Positions 41,927 through 50,112 of a stretch of DNA of 64,000 nt are shown here, piece by piece. How positions within the stretch are numbered: position 1 is the first letter of the stretch; every line of letters begins with the position of its first letter. Made by a program: the position numbers and the translations under genes. Source of the stretch: Streptomyces sp. MNU76 (GTDB taxonomy: Bacteria > Actinomycetota > Actinomycetes > Streptomycetales > Streptomycetaceae); NCBI RefSeq assembly GCF_020982545.1, contig NZ_JAJKLK010000029.1, positions 124,001 to 188,000 of the forward strand. Direction: 5' to 3'. Under the pieces are notes generated by a model. It was not told where the DNA came from and made no database searches. It was given only the letters and a program-made list of their open reading frames with translations.

Positions 41927-42174
41927 GGCGTCCTCCCTGCTTCTCGCACACGCCGACGCCGCCCGTGGGACGGCTGCCGGCCCTGGCATTCGTTGCGGTG
42001 CGGCCCGGCCGTACCCGACTCGGTGACGGCGCCGAGGGCTGCGGCCCACCTCCGCGGACGCGACTTCCGACAGTCGTGTGACTCCCTTCCAGCATGGGTG
42101 ACGACCGCCCCGTCGGCGACCCGCCCGGGGCCTTGTCACGGGGGGCGCCGAGTTCAGCCCGGTGGGCCCACGCC

Positions 42175-42525
42175 TCAGGACGGGGCCTGCGTGTGAGGCG
42201 AGGCGGCCCGCAGGTCGGCGAGGAGTTCGGCCTGGCCGGCCAGCACGCCGGACAGGATCGTGCGGGCGACCCGAAGCAGTTCGGCGATGTGCGGGCTGGT
42301 CAGCGAGTAGTGCACGGTCGAGCCCTCCTTGCGTGTCACCACCAGGTTCGCTCGACGCAGCACGGCGAGTTGCTGCGACAGGTGCGCCGGCTCGATGCCC
42401 ACCTCCGGCAGCATCTCCGCCACGGCGTGCTCGCGGTCGCTCAGCAGCTCCAGTACCCGGATGCGCGCGGGGTGACCGAGGGTCTTGAAGAACTCGGCCT
42501 TCAGTTGGTACAGCGGGGTCGTCAC
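42175..42525 (-). CDS. ArsR/SmtB-family transcriptional regulator
   Basis: 116 aa starting at GTG 42525 (MTTPLYQLKAEFFKTLGHPA) after GGGGAGGG. Winged helix-turn-helix with LGHPARIRVLELLSDREHAV, EPAHLSQQLAVLRRANLVV and the wing RKEGSTVHYSL. The metal-binding ELCVCD box of ArsR sensors is absent and the protein has no Cys, so it probably senses something other than thiophilic metal. Many sulfur-responsive regulators (SqrR/BigR) of this family need two Cys and are thus also excluded. No evident target beyond its own promoter. Confidence 0.86.
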   Translation of the reverse strand: MTTPLYQLKAEFFKTLGHPARIRVLELLSDREHAVAEMLPEVGIEPAHLSQQLAVLRRANLVVTRKEGSTVHYSLTSPHIAELLRVARTILSGVLAGQAELLADLRAASPHTQAPS

Positions 42526-42689
42526 GGTGAAGTACCCTCCCCGGTGGCGCGGTACGACCGTGTCGGCCGTTCCGTGGCGCAGTACTTCCACCCACTTGTC
42601 ACACACATGTGGTCCATCCTCGCCTGTGGGGGCGCCGACACCGAATCGCGCGGCAGAAGGGAACCGCCGGCGATCGCATCGCCGGCCCG

Positions 42690-42862
42690 GGCGGGTGTGG
42701 TCCGGCGGACGCAACGCTCTCGGCCGGCACGAGGCACCGCCGGGCGCAGATGCCCGAGAACCGCGGCGCGCCCGCCCAGGTGACGCACTGCCCCACGGTG
42801 GTGTGGACGCCGTCAGCGCCCACGACGATGTCGGCGGCCGTCCGGGGCCGTCGGTGGCTCAC
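42690..42862 (-). pseudogene. Internal fragment of an FAD-dependent monooxygenase
   Basis: A short stretch reads ADIVVGADGVHTTVGQCVTW and continues APRFSGICARRCLVPAE. This is the DG motif region (GADGVHS) of salicylate-hydroxylase-type flavoprotein monooxygenases. No FAD-binding GxGxxG N terminus or C-terminal domain is present on either side, so it is a remnant. It lies immediately after cvnD. The rest of 42526-42858 shows nothing else recognisable. Confidence 0.55.
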
Positions 42863-43485
42863 CTCGCCGCGGCTGATTCGGCGCGGGAGAGGGCGACGTC
42901 GAGTACGACGAGGAGGGCGTCTCGGACGGAGCCGGTCCTGCGCGCGTCGAAGACCGTCAGGGGGACGTGCTCGGCGATGTCCAGGGCCCACCTCACTTCG
43001 TCCAGGCCGTGCTCGATCTCCCCGTCGAAGGCGTTGACGGCGACGGCGAAGGGGATACCCCTGTGCTCGAAGTAGTCGACGGCGGCATAACAGTCGTCGA
43101 GGCGGCGGGTGTCGACGATGACCAGGGCACCGAGAGCGCCGTCGACGATGTCGTCCCACATGAAGCCGAAGCGGTCCTGGCCCGGTGTGCCGAACAGGTA
43201 CAGCTTCAGGGTCGGGTCGATGGTGATGCAGCCGAAGTCCATGGCGACGGTGGTGGTGGTCTTGTCGGGTGTGTGGGTGAGGTCGTCGACCCCCGCCGCG
43301 ACCTCGGTGATGGCGGCCTCCGTGGTGAGGGGCCGTATCTCGGAGATCGACCCCACGGTGGTGGTCTTGCCGACCCCGAAGCCGCCGGCGATGACCAGCT
43401 TGACCGGCAGCGGCGGCGTGGGCCGCGGCTGTTCAGCCGCTGTCGCGGAGTGTGCCCCGTGAGTCGGGAACGGCACGGAGACCAT
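42859..43485 (-). CDS. cvnD: Conservon GTP-binding protein CvnD
   Basis: 208 aa, a small Ras/MglA-like GTPase. P-loop VIAGGFGVGKTTTVGS, switch II LYLFGTPGQDRFGFMWDD and base-recognition VAVNAFDGE. This is the ATP/GTP-binding protein closing each cvnABCD conservon in streptomycetes; CvnA-D assemble at the membrane in a way likened to eukaryotic G-protein coupling. Overlaps cvnC by 53 nt. The last gene of the conservon. Confidence 0.94.
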   Translation of the reverse strand: MVSVPFPTHGAHSATAAEQPRPTPPLPVKLVIAGGFGVGKTTTVGSISEIRPLTTEAAITEVAAGVDDLTHTPDKTTTTVAMDFGCITIDPTLKLYLFGTPGQDRFGFMWDDIVDGALGALVIVDTRRLDDCYAAVDYFEHRGIPFAVAVNAFDGEIEHGLDEVRWALDIAEHVPLTVFDARRTGSVRDALLVVLDVALSRAESAAAR

Positions 43486-43939
43486 TGATGACCCTTCGCA
43501 GTACGGAGATGTCCTGGGCGATCCTGGCGTGCGGCACGTGGACCGCCAGGTGGCCCGCGGCGCAGAGATCTTCGGCTAGCACCCGGACCACGTTGAGGTG
43601 CAGCCGCAGGCGGGCGGCCAGTTCCGCGACCGACTGCGGCCGTCGGCACGCGGCGACGATGTCGTGGCGTTCGAAGGCGAGCGCGCCGAGCACGGAGAGT
43701 CCGGCGGACGTCGACACGATCTGGGTCTCGATCGGGAGGGGTGCCGCTGTGTCCGCTCCCGAGACCCGGCCGGCGGTCAGCAGGAACGGCCGGACCGCGG
43801 GGGCGCGGCCGACCGGTTCGGGCCCGTCGACGGGGTCCCGCCCGTCGATGCGTCCCGGCGGGCCGCTCCGGGCGTCTTCTGCTGTCCCGTGTGGTTCCCG
43901 TCCACCTGTCCCGTGTGGTTCCCGCCCACCGACGGCCAT
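43433..43939 (-). CDS. cvnC: Conservon protein CvnC (DUF742)
   Basis: 168 aa. The DUF742 domain (~45-165) contains VRPFLLTAGR, SVAELAARLRLHLNVVRVL (a winged-helix-like segment) and LAEDLCAAGHLAVH. The N-terminal 20 residues hold a duplicated octapeptide, GGREPHGT, caused by a 24-bp tandem repeat (43883-43930). Third gene of the conservon, overlapping cvnD. Role: intracellular component of the Cvn membrane complex. Confidence 0.93.
   Translation of the reverse strand: MAVGGREPHGTGGREPHGTAEDARSGPPGRIDGRDPVDGPEPVGRAPAVRPFLLTAGRVSGADTAAPLPIETQIVSTSAGLSVLGALAFERHDIVAACRRPQSVAELAARLRLHLNVVRVLAEDLCAAGHLAVHVPHARIAQDISVLRRVINGLRAVPDSRGTLRDSG
43883..43930. repeat. 24-bp tandem duplication in cvnC
   Basis: Two adjacent 24-bp copies (43883-43906 and 43907-43930) differ at one base. 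They encode GGREPHGT twice at the CvnC N terminus; an in-frame slippage product. Confidence 0.8.
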
Positions 43940-43965
43940 GGCGACCTCCTGCCTCGCGGAGCGGT

Positions 43966-44442
43966 TCAGCCGGCTGCCGCGGAGCCGACGTTGTTCTTCA
44001 GCTCCATCACCAGTTGGGGGGTGAGCGCGGCACCGGCGCGGTTGGCGAAGAGGGTCATCTCGTAGGCGATGTTGCCGAGTTTCGCCTCCTTGGAGGCGAC
44101 GACACCGAGCACGGCGCCGTTGCCGATGGCGGAGACGAGGACGTGGCCGCCTTCCAGGTCGATGATGACCTTGTTGAGGCCGCCCAGCGCGTAGTTGCCG
44201 GAGACCCCCGCGGCCAGGCTGGTGATGCCGGACACGATCGCGGCGAGCCGTTCGGAGTCGGCCCTGTCGCGCAGTTGGGAGACAGCGATCAGCAGCCCGT
44301 CGGAGGACACGGCGATGGCGTCGACGACGCCGGCGGTCTCCGTGGCGAAGCGGTCCAGCAGCCAGGTGAAGTCGGCCGCCGCGGTGCGCAGGTCAGTGGC
44401 CTTCGGCGGTTCTGAGGTGCTGTCATCTGTCGACGTGGTCAC
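43966..44442 (-). CDS. cvnB: Conservon roadblock/LC7 protein CvnB
   Basis: 158 aa starting at GTG 44442 (MTTSTDDSTSEPPKATDLRT) after AAGGAGACGG. Roadblock/LC7 fold: FTWLLDRFATETAGVVDAIA, VSSDGLLIAVS, ITSLAAGVSGNYALGG and the C-terminal MELKNNVGSAAAG. Such proteins act as GTPase-interacting regulators of MglA-type switches, here CvnD. Starts within the last codons of cvnA (20-nt overlap). Confidence 0.93.
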   Translation of the reverse strand: MTTSTDDSTSEPPKATDLRTAAADFTWLLDRFATETAGVVDAIAVSSDGLLIAVSQLRDRADSERLAAIVSGITSLAAGVSGNYALGGLNKVIIDLEGGHVLVSAIGNGAVLGVVASKEAKLGNIAYEMTLFANRAGAALTPQLVMELKNNVGSAAAG

Positions 44443-46882
44443 TGCCCGTCTCCTTCTGGCCTTCTGTGTTTTCCGGTGTCGCGGTGGTGCCGGGTGTGTG
44501 CGGGGGTGCGGCGCTGTCCTGTTCGGCTCGGCGTACGGCGTCCTCGAACTCGTCCAGCTCGGCACGGACGGCGTCGGCGTCGGCGGGCCGGCGGGCCGCC
44601 GCACTGGTCCGCTCGGTGGGGAGGGTGGCCGCGGCGAGGGTCGCGCCGCGAACACGGCGCCGTAGCGGGCGGGTTGTCGCGGCCGGGGGAGCGTCGCCGG
44701 AGGTGTCGGCCGCTTCCGTGCGTGAGCGGGGAGGAATGCGTCGAGGCAGGTCATGCTGCGAAGACCTGACGATCGGCCGCCGTTCGGGAGCGGTGCTGGT
44801 GGCGGGTACCGCCGCGACCGCTTTCCGCTCGGCCCGCGGTTCGGCCGCCGTCGTGGACATCGCCATGGCCTCCGTCGTGCCGACGGGAGCCGGTGCGACG
44901 TCCAGCGGGCTCGTCGCCAGCAGAACAGTGGGCGGGATCCAGACGGTGCTGGTGACACCGCCGCCCGGTGTCCGGCTCAGGGTCACCCGGAGCCCCAGGC
45001 GGCGGGCGAGGCTGCCCACCACGAAGAGGCCGAGCACCTTGGTCGGAACCAGATCGAGGCGTTCACGGCGGACGAGGCGGGCGTTCTCCTCGGCGAGGCG
45101 TTCCGCGCTCATCCCGAGGCCGTGGTCGATGACCTCGATCAGTGCCCCGCCGTCCTGGGTGACGTCGGTGCCGGGTCGGACCACCACCTCGACGGGGGTG
45201 TCGGACGGGGAGAAGGCGACAGCGTTCTCCATCAGTTCGGCGAGCAGCAGCGTCAGGTCGGCGATGAGGTCGGGCCCCACCGTGACGTCCGTCTCCGAGC
45301 GCAGGGACACCCGCCGGTACCCCTCGATACGGCCGAGGCCGGAGCGTATGGCGTCGGCCAGGGTGGTCGGCCGGGCCTCGACGTCCGCCTCCCGGATCCC
45401 GGCGAGCAGCATCAGGCTGTCGGCGTTGCGCTGGAGGCGTACGGCGATGTGGTCGATGCGGTAGAGCCGGTCGAGGAGGTCGGGGTCGGTCTCCTCGCGT
45501 TCGACGGCATCGATCAGCAGCAGTTGACGTGTGGTCAGATTGCTGACCCTGCGCCCGACGTTGCCGAACATCTCGGCGATGTTGCGGCGGCTGAGCACCT
45601 GCCGTTCCAGCAGCGCGGCGGCGGTGACCTGCACCTGGTTGAACGCCTCCGCCAGCTGGCCTATCTCGTCGCGCACCGGGACCTGTATCGCCCGAGGGCT
45701 GAACGGGGTGCTCTCTGCCAGTTCGTCGTCCGCGACCCGGGCGAGCTCCTCGTCGGCGGCCTCCACCACTTCCTGGGCCGCTCCGGTCAGGGCGGTGAGG
45801 GGACGGATGACCGAACGCCGTACCAGGACGCAGAACGCCAGCCACGCGGCGAAGCCGAGCAGTGCCGCACCGAGCATGAGCCACGCCTTGTTCCGGGCGC
45901 TCGCGGCGGCGGAGTCGGCCCGTGCGGCGGTCTGCTCGATCAGTGTCCGGGTGATGCCGAGGCGGGTCTCGGCCTGCCGTTCGCCGGTGGCGATCTTCTC
46001 GCGCAGTTCCCGCGTGGTCTGTGTCTGCAGGGCGCTCGGATCGATCTGGAGTTCCGCGAACTGGGAGGTGAGGTCGTTCTGTTCGGCACTGCGCTCGATG
46101 CCGGCCATGCTCAGGACCTGCGCCGGCGCGGCGATCCGGCTGAAGCGGTCCGCCTGGTGGGTGTACAGCTCGTGGGCACCGGCCGCGCGGGTGTACTCGG
46201 TGAGGGCGTTCGCGTCGGGTGTCTGGGCGGAGAACACCGCGCTCTCGAACGCCGCGTGGGCGGCGTCGGCGCGCAGGATCGCGTCCAGCAGATTGGTGAC
46301 CGGGGACGTCGAGGTGGTGGAGAAGCGGTCGAGTCCGATGCCGTCGATCAGGTATCCGACGGCGGCGGCGTAGGCGGGGTCGATGTTGGCGGCGGGCACG
46401 TAGTCCCGGCCGAGCTTCTCGCGCAGGACGTCCAGGCCGGTGATGTATTCGAGGGCCTGCTTCTCCTCGTGGGGCAGGCTCGACCCGAACGCGGTCCGTA
46501 CGGAGGCGACTTGGGCGTCCGTGGCCTGCTGCGCCTCGCGGTAGGCGGTGGTGGACGGCCGGGCGGCCCCGGGTCCGGTCGCCTCGTACTGCACGGACAG
46601 CAGCAGTGCCAGCCGGTGTTCGGCCTGTACGTCGTTGATGAGGGTGGCGACCTGTTCGCTGTCGCGGACGAGTTCGGCGACCCGGTCGGCGTCGCGGGCC
46701 TGCTCCACCTGGTCGGCGACGCCGAGGGCGAGCAGCGCGCCGACGACGGCGATGGGCGCGACGACGAGGACGTTGAGTTTCCGCCGAAACGGCCACCGGA
46801 CGAGAAACGCTCCCGCCTTCCTGCGCAACGGAGGAGTCGGGTCCCGGCGTCCGGGCGGCGGCTCCACTGCGTTCGCGGGCAC
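44423..46882 (-). CDS. cvnA: Conservon sensor histidine-kinase-like protein CvnA
   Basis: 819 aa. Cytoplasmic basic N terminus, transmembrane helix ~36-56, extracellular nitrate/nitrite-sensing (NIT) domain ~60-330, helix ~338-358, HAMP-like segment (VRDEIGQLAEAFNQVQ), then an HATPase domain with LLLAELMENAVAFSPSDTP and VIDHGLGMSAERL. The usual phosphoacceptor H-box is not evident, as in other CvnA proteins. A ~170-residue Ala/Thr/Pro-rich C-terminal tail follows. First gene of the conservon; a 379-bp promoter region separates it from the divergent lipoprotein gene. Confidence 0.93.
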   Translation of the reverse strand: MPANAVEPPPGRRDPTPPLRRKAGAFLVRWPFRRKLNVLVVAPIAVVGALLALGVADQVEQARDADRVAELVRDSEQVATLINDVQAEHRLALLLSVQYEATGPGAARPSTTAYREAQQATDAQVASVRTAFGSSLPHEEKQALEYITGLDVLREKLGRDYVPAANIDPAYAAAVGYLIDGIGLDRFSTTSTSPVTNLLDAILRADAAHAAFESAVFSAQTPDANALTEYTRAAGAHELYTHQADRFSRIAAPAQVLSMAGIERSAEQNDLTSQFAELQIDPSALQTQTTRELREKIATGERQAETRLGITRTLIEQTAARADSAAASARNKAWLMLGAALLGFAAWLAFCVLVRRSVIRPLTALTGAAQEVVEAADEELARVADDELAESTPFSPRAIQVPVRDEIGQLAEAFNQVQVTAAALLERQVLSRRNIAEMFGNVGRRVSNLTTRQLLLIDAVEREETDPDLLDRLYRIDHIAVRLQRNADSLMLLAGIREADVEARPTTLADAIRSGLGRIEGYRRVSLRSETDVTVGPDLIADLTLLLAELMENAVAFSPSDTPVEVVVRPGTDVTQDGGALIEVIDHGLGMSAERLAEENARLVRRERLDLVPTKVLGLFVVGSLARRLGLRVTLSRTPGGGVTSTVWIPPTVLLATSPLDVAPAPVGTTEAMAMSTTAAEPRAERKAVAAVPATSTAPERRPIVRSSQHDLPRRIPPRSRTEAADTSGDAPPAATTRPLRRRVRGATLAAATLPTERTSAAARRPADADAVRAELDEFEDAVRRAEQDSAAPPHTPGTTATPENTEGQKETGSDHVDR

Positions 46883-47261
46883 GCTGGCCTCCTTCGGTGT
46901 TCGGGTGGGTGACGTCCGCGGTGTGCGGCCGGAGGACCGGCGACACCGGGCCGGAGTCCGACGCTCGCACGGTGTCGCCGGGCTCGAGCGATCGGGCAGG
47001 TGGCATGAACGACGGGATCACGTCATGTGTCCGGATCCGGTCGGTCGGAGACTATCGTCTGAGTGATCGCCGTGAGCCTGTGTGTAATCAAGAATTGATT
47101 ACGAATTGTTCGGTCGTGCCTACTGAGCGGTATCGCCGCCGCGGAGGGACTGGTGGGCAACCCTGCTACATTCCCACCGCGACGGCCGTCTGCCGGATCG
47201 TTCTCCTCCCCCCACGCCCTTCGTGCCCCCGTGCTCCCGTGCCCAGTTGAGGAGACTCCCT
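46883..47261. other. Divergent promoter region, conservon versus lipoprotein
   Basis: 379 bp with no gene. Its middle (47079-47115) is one of the few AT-rich stretches in the window and includes a perfect inverted repeat (47084-47102). GTTGAGGAG precedes the lipoprotein GTG. Confidence 0.6.
47084..47102. promoter_or_regulatory. Perfect inverted repeat, probable operator
   Basis: GTAATCAAGAATTGATTAC: 8-bp arms around GAA. Its AT-richness and symmetry suggest a repressor site of the LacI, GntR or MarR type. It lies 160 bp upstream of the lipoprotein start and 202 bp from the cvnA start. Confidence 0.55.
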
Positions 47262-48401
47262 GTGCTTCCCACCCGCAAAGCGACTGCGGCAGTCGTGACG
47301 TTCCTGGTCATGGCCGCTGCCGCCGGCTGTGACAGCGGCTCGACCACCGAAGCGGCCACCGTCGGTGCGCGGGAGCCGGGTTGCCCGGCCGTCCTCGCCG
47401 AGGCACGGCAGGCCGTCAAGGCCGCCGAGGACATCAACGCCCCCTGGAGTGGCCCCACCAGAGGACCCGACGCCGTCCCCGGCAAGACCATCGCCTATGT
47501 CGCCCAGACCATGACCAACCCCGGTGTCTCCGGCGTTGCCAAGGGCGTCCAGGAAGCGGCCGAGGTCATCGGCTGGGACGTCCGCACCTTCGACGGGGAG
47601 GGCACACCCGCCGGGATCAAGAGCGCCTTCGCCGAGGCGCTCGCTCTCAAGCCCTCCGGCATCGTCATCGGCGGATTCGACCCCGCCGCGGCGGCCGGTC
47701 AGGCGGAACGGGCGAGCGCGGCGGGCATCCCGCTCATCGGCTGGCACGCCACGTCGGCCCCCGGCCCCAGCACGGACCCGGAGCTCTTCACCAACGTCAC
47801 CACCAGGGTGGAGGAGGTCGCGGAGATCAGCGCCGACTGGATCATCGCCCGCTCGGAGGGCCACGCCGGCGTGGTGCTGTTCACCGACGCGTCCATACCG
47901 TTCGCGAAGCGAAAGTCCGATCTGATCAGGAAGAGACTCGCCGCCTGCTCCGACGTGGAACTGCTGAGCCTTAAGGACATCTCCATCCCGGAGGCCAACA
48001 CGCGCACCGTCGACGAGGTCGCCTCCCTGCAGTCCCGCTTCGGCGACAGATGGACCTACTCCGCCGCCATCAACGACCTCTACTTCGACCACGCGGCACC
48101 GGCACTGCGCGCCGCCGGTCACAAGGGAGACGGTGCCCCGTTCAACATCGGTGCCGGTGACGGTGACCCGTCGGCCTTCGAGCGGATCAACGGCAAGCGG
48201 TACCAGGCCGCCACCGTCCCCGAACCCCTGTCCGAACAGGGCTGGCAGATCGTCGACGAGTTCAACCGCGCCTTCGCGGGCGAGCCGGCCAGCGGCTATG
48301 TCGCCCCCGTCCACATCACCACCGCGGACAACAGCGGCGGCGCCCTGTCCTGGGACTCGGAGGGCTACCGCCAGGCCTACCGCAAGATCTGGGACAGATG
48401 A
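47262..48401 (+). CDS. Sugar-type ABC transporter substrate-binding lipoprotein (orphan)
   Basis: 379 aa starting at GTG 47262 (MLPTRKATAAVVTFLVMAAA) after GAGGAG. A short signal peptide ends at the lipobox MAAAAGC, so the protein is membrane-anchored by a lipid-modified Cys. A periplasmic-binding-protein-4 type fold (LacI/ribose-binding-like) follows: TIAYVAQTMTNPGVSGVAKG, IVIGGFDPAAAAGQ, IPLIGWHAT and YSAAINDLYFDHAAPALR. No permease or ATPase gene is adjacent, so it serves a transporter elsewhere or acts in sensing. Confidence 0.88.
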   Translation: MLPTRKATAAVVTFLVMAAAAGCDSGSTTEAATVGAREPGCPAVLAEARQAVKAAEDINAPWSGPTRGPDAVPGKTIAYVAQTMTNPGVSGVAKGVQEAAEVIGWDVRTFDGEGTPAGIKSAFAEALALKPSGIVIGGFDPAAAAGQAERASAAGIPLIGWHATSAPGPSTDPELFTNVTTRVEEVAEISADWIIARSEGHAGVVLFTDASIPFAKRKSDLIRKRLAACSDVELLSLKDISIPEANTRTVDEVASLQSRFGDRWTYSAAINDLYFDHAAPALRAAGHKGDGAPFNIGAGDGDPSAFERINGKRYQAATVPEPLSEQGWQIVDEFNRAFAGEPASGYVAPVHITTADNSGGALSWDSEGYRQAYRKIWDR

Positions 48402-48548
48402 GCCGACGGCGCGGCCCGGCCGGCGGCAACCTCGGCCACTCGACCGGCGATTGGGTGCACCGTCCCCGTATCCACCTCGTACTCATGGGGCATGGGTCAA
48501 CAAGTGGGTCAACCAGGGAACAGGCATCACAGGGAAGAGAGACAGAGG

Positions 48549-49750
48549 ATGGTCCAAGCGGAACCCGAACCCCAGAGCATCGGCGTCCCGGCCGAGTCCA
48601 CCGCGGGGGAGACCAGGGTGGCGTCCACGCCGGTCACCGTGGGCGGACTCGTCGCGCTCGGTTACGACGTGGTGGTCGAACCGGGGGCGGGGGCGTCGTC
48701 CCGCTTCTCCGACGCGGCCTACGAGGAGGCCGGCGCCCGGCTCGGTGACCCGTGGGCGGCGGAGATCGTGCTCAAGGTCAACGGCCCCTCCACGGAGGAG
48801 ATCGGCCGGCTGCGCGACGGGGCGACGCTGATCGCGCTCATCGGCCCGGCACACAACCCGGACCTGGTCGACGAACTGGCCCGGCGACCCGTCACCGTCC
48901 TCGCCATGGACGCCGTGCCCCGCATCTCCCGGGCCCAGTCGCTCGACGTCCTCAGCTCGATGGCGAACATCGCCGGATACCGGGCCGTCGTCGAGGCCGC
49001 GCACGCCTTCGGTCGCTTCTTCACCGGTCAGGTGACCGCCGCGGGCAAGGTGCCACCCGCCAAGGTCCTGGTGGCCGGCGCCGGCGTCGCCGGACTCGCC
49101 GCGATCGGCGCGGCCCGCAGCCTCGGCGCGGTGGTCCGCGCCACCGACCCGCGCCCCGAGGTCGCCGAGCAGGTCCGTTCCCTGGGCGGCGAGTTCCTCA
49201 CCGTCTCCGCCGAGCAGGCAGTCAGCACCGACGGCTACGCCAAGGCCACCTCGGACGACTACAACCGGCTCGCCGAGCGGCTGTACGCCGAACAGGCGGC
49301 CGACGTCGACATCATCATCACCACCGCGCTCATCCCGGGCCGTCCGGCACCGAGGCTCATCACCGCCGCCGACGTCGCGCGCATGAAGCCCGGCAGCGTC
49401 ATCGTCGACATGGCGGCCGCCCAGGGCGGCAACGTCGAGGGCACGGTCGCCGGCAAGGCCGTCGTCACCGACAACGACGTCACGATCATCGGCTACACCG
49501 ACCTGCCCGGCCGGCTCCCCGCCCAGGCCTCACAGCTCTACGGCACCAACCTCGTCAACCTGATGAAGCTGCTCACCCCCGGCAAGGACGGCCGGCTCGT
49601 CCTCGACCTCGACGACGTCGTGCAGCGCTCCATGACCGTGGTCCGCGACGGCGAGAAGACCTGGCCCCGCCCCCGGTGCAGGTGTCCGCCACGCCGGCCC
49701 CGACGCGGCCCCGGAACCCGCGACGCCGGCCCCCACCGGAGCGGCGGTGA
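48549..49750 (+). CDS. pntA: NAD(P) transhydrogenase subunit alpha, N-terminal part (probable frameshift)
   Basis: AlaDH/PNT domains are intact: AESTAGETRVASTPVTVGGL, KVLVAGAGVAGLAAIGAARS (NAD site), TDPRPEVAEQV, VIVDMAAAQGGNVEG and YTDLPGRLPAQASQLYGTN. It opens at ATG 48549. After GEKTWP (about 49665) the frame runs on without a normal end, while the expected proline-rich linker PPPVQVSATPAP reads in the next frame, and DAAPEPATPAPTGAAV in the third. Adding one C to each of two C-runs (49665-49668, 49698-49701) would fuse this to the following gene as one ~519-aa alpha subunit. The end given is the stop of the second frame. Confidence 0.82.
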
Positions 49751-50106
49751 AGCCCGCCCGCCCGGCCCGCTCCGCCTACGCCCTCGTCGGTGCCGGAGCC
49801 CTCGCCCTGTTCCTGGTGACCGCCTTCTCGCCGGGCGAACTCATCGGTCACTTCACGGTGTTCGTGCTGGCCATCGTCATCGGCTTCTACGTCATCGGCC
49901 AGGTGCACCACGCGCTGCACACCCCACTGATGTCCGTCACCAACGCCATCTCCGGGATCGTCGTGGTCGGCGCGCTGCTGCAGATCGGGCAGGGGAACAC
50001 CGCCGTCACCGTGCTGTCGTTCGCCGCGATCCTCCTGGCGAGCATCAACATCTTCGGCGGATTCGCCGTCACCCGCCGCATGCTCGGCATGTTCTCGAAG
50101 GGCTGA
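49747..50106 (+). CDS. pntA: NAD(P) transhydrogenase alpha membrane domain (alpha2 / C-terminal part)
   Basis: 119 aa from GTG 49747, overlapping the preceding frame by GTGA. Three to four transmembrane helices: SAYALVGAGALALFLVTAF, FTVFVLAIVIGFYVIGQV, TNAISGIVVVGALLQIG and VTVLSFAAILLASINIFGGF. This is the membrane domain of PntA; HTPLMSVTNAISG is the conserved loop. Either a separate alpha2 subunit, as in Rhodospirillum, or the C-terminal part of a fused alpha broken by two frameshifts. The natural Ala/Pro linker that reads in this frame upstream of the GTG favours the second. Confidence 0.85.
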   Translation: MKPARPARSAYALVGAGALALFLVTAFSPGELIGHFTVFVLAIVIGFYVIGQVHHALHTPLMSVTNAISGIVVVGALLQIGQGNTAVTVLSFAAILLASINIFGGFAVTRRMLGMFSKG

Positions 50107-50112
50107 TCAGGG

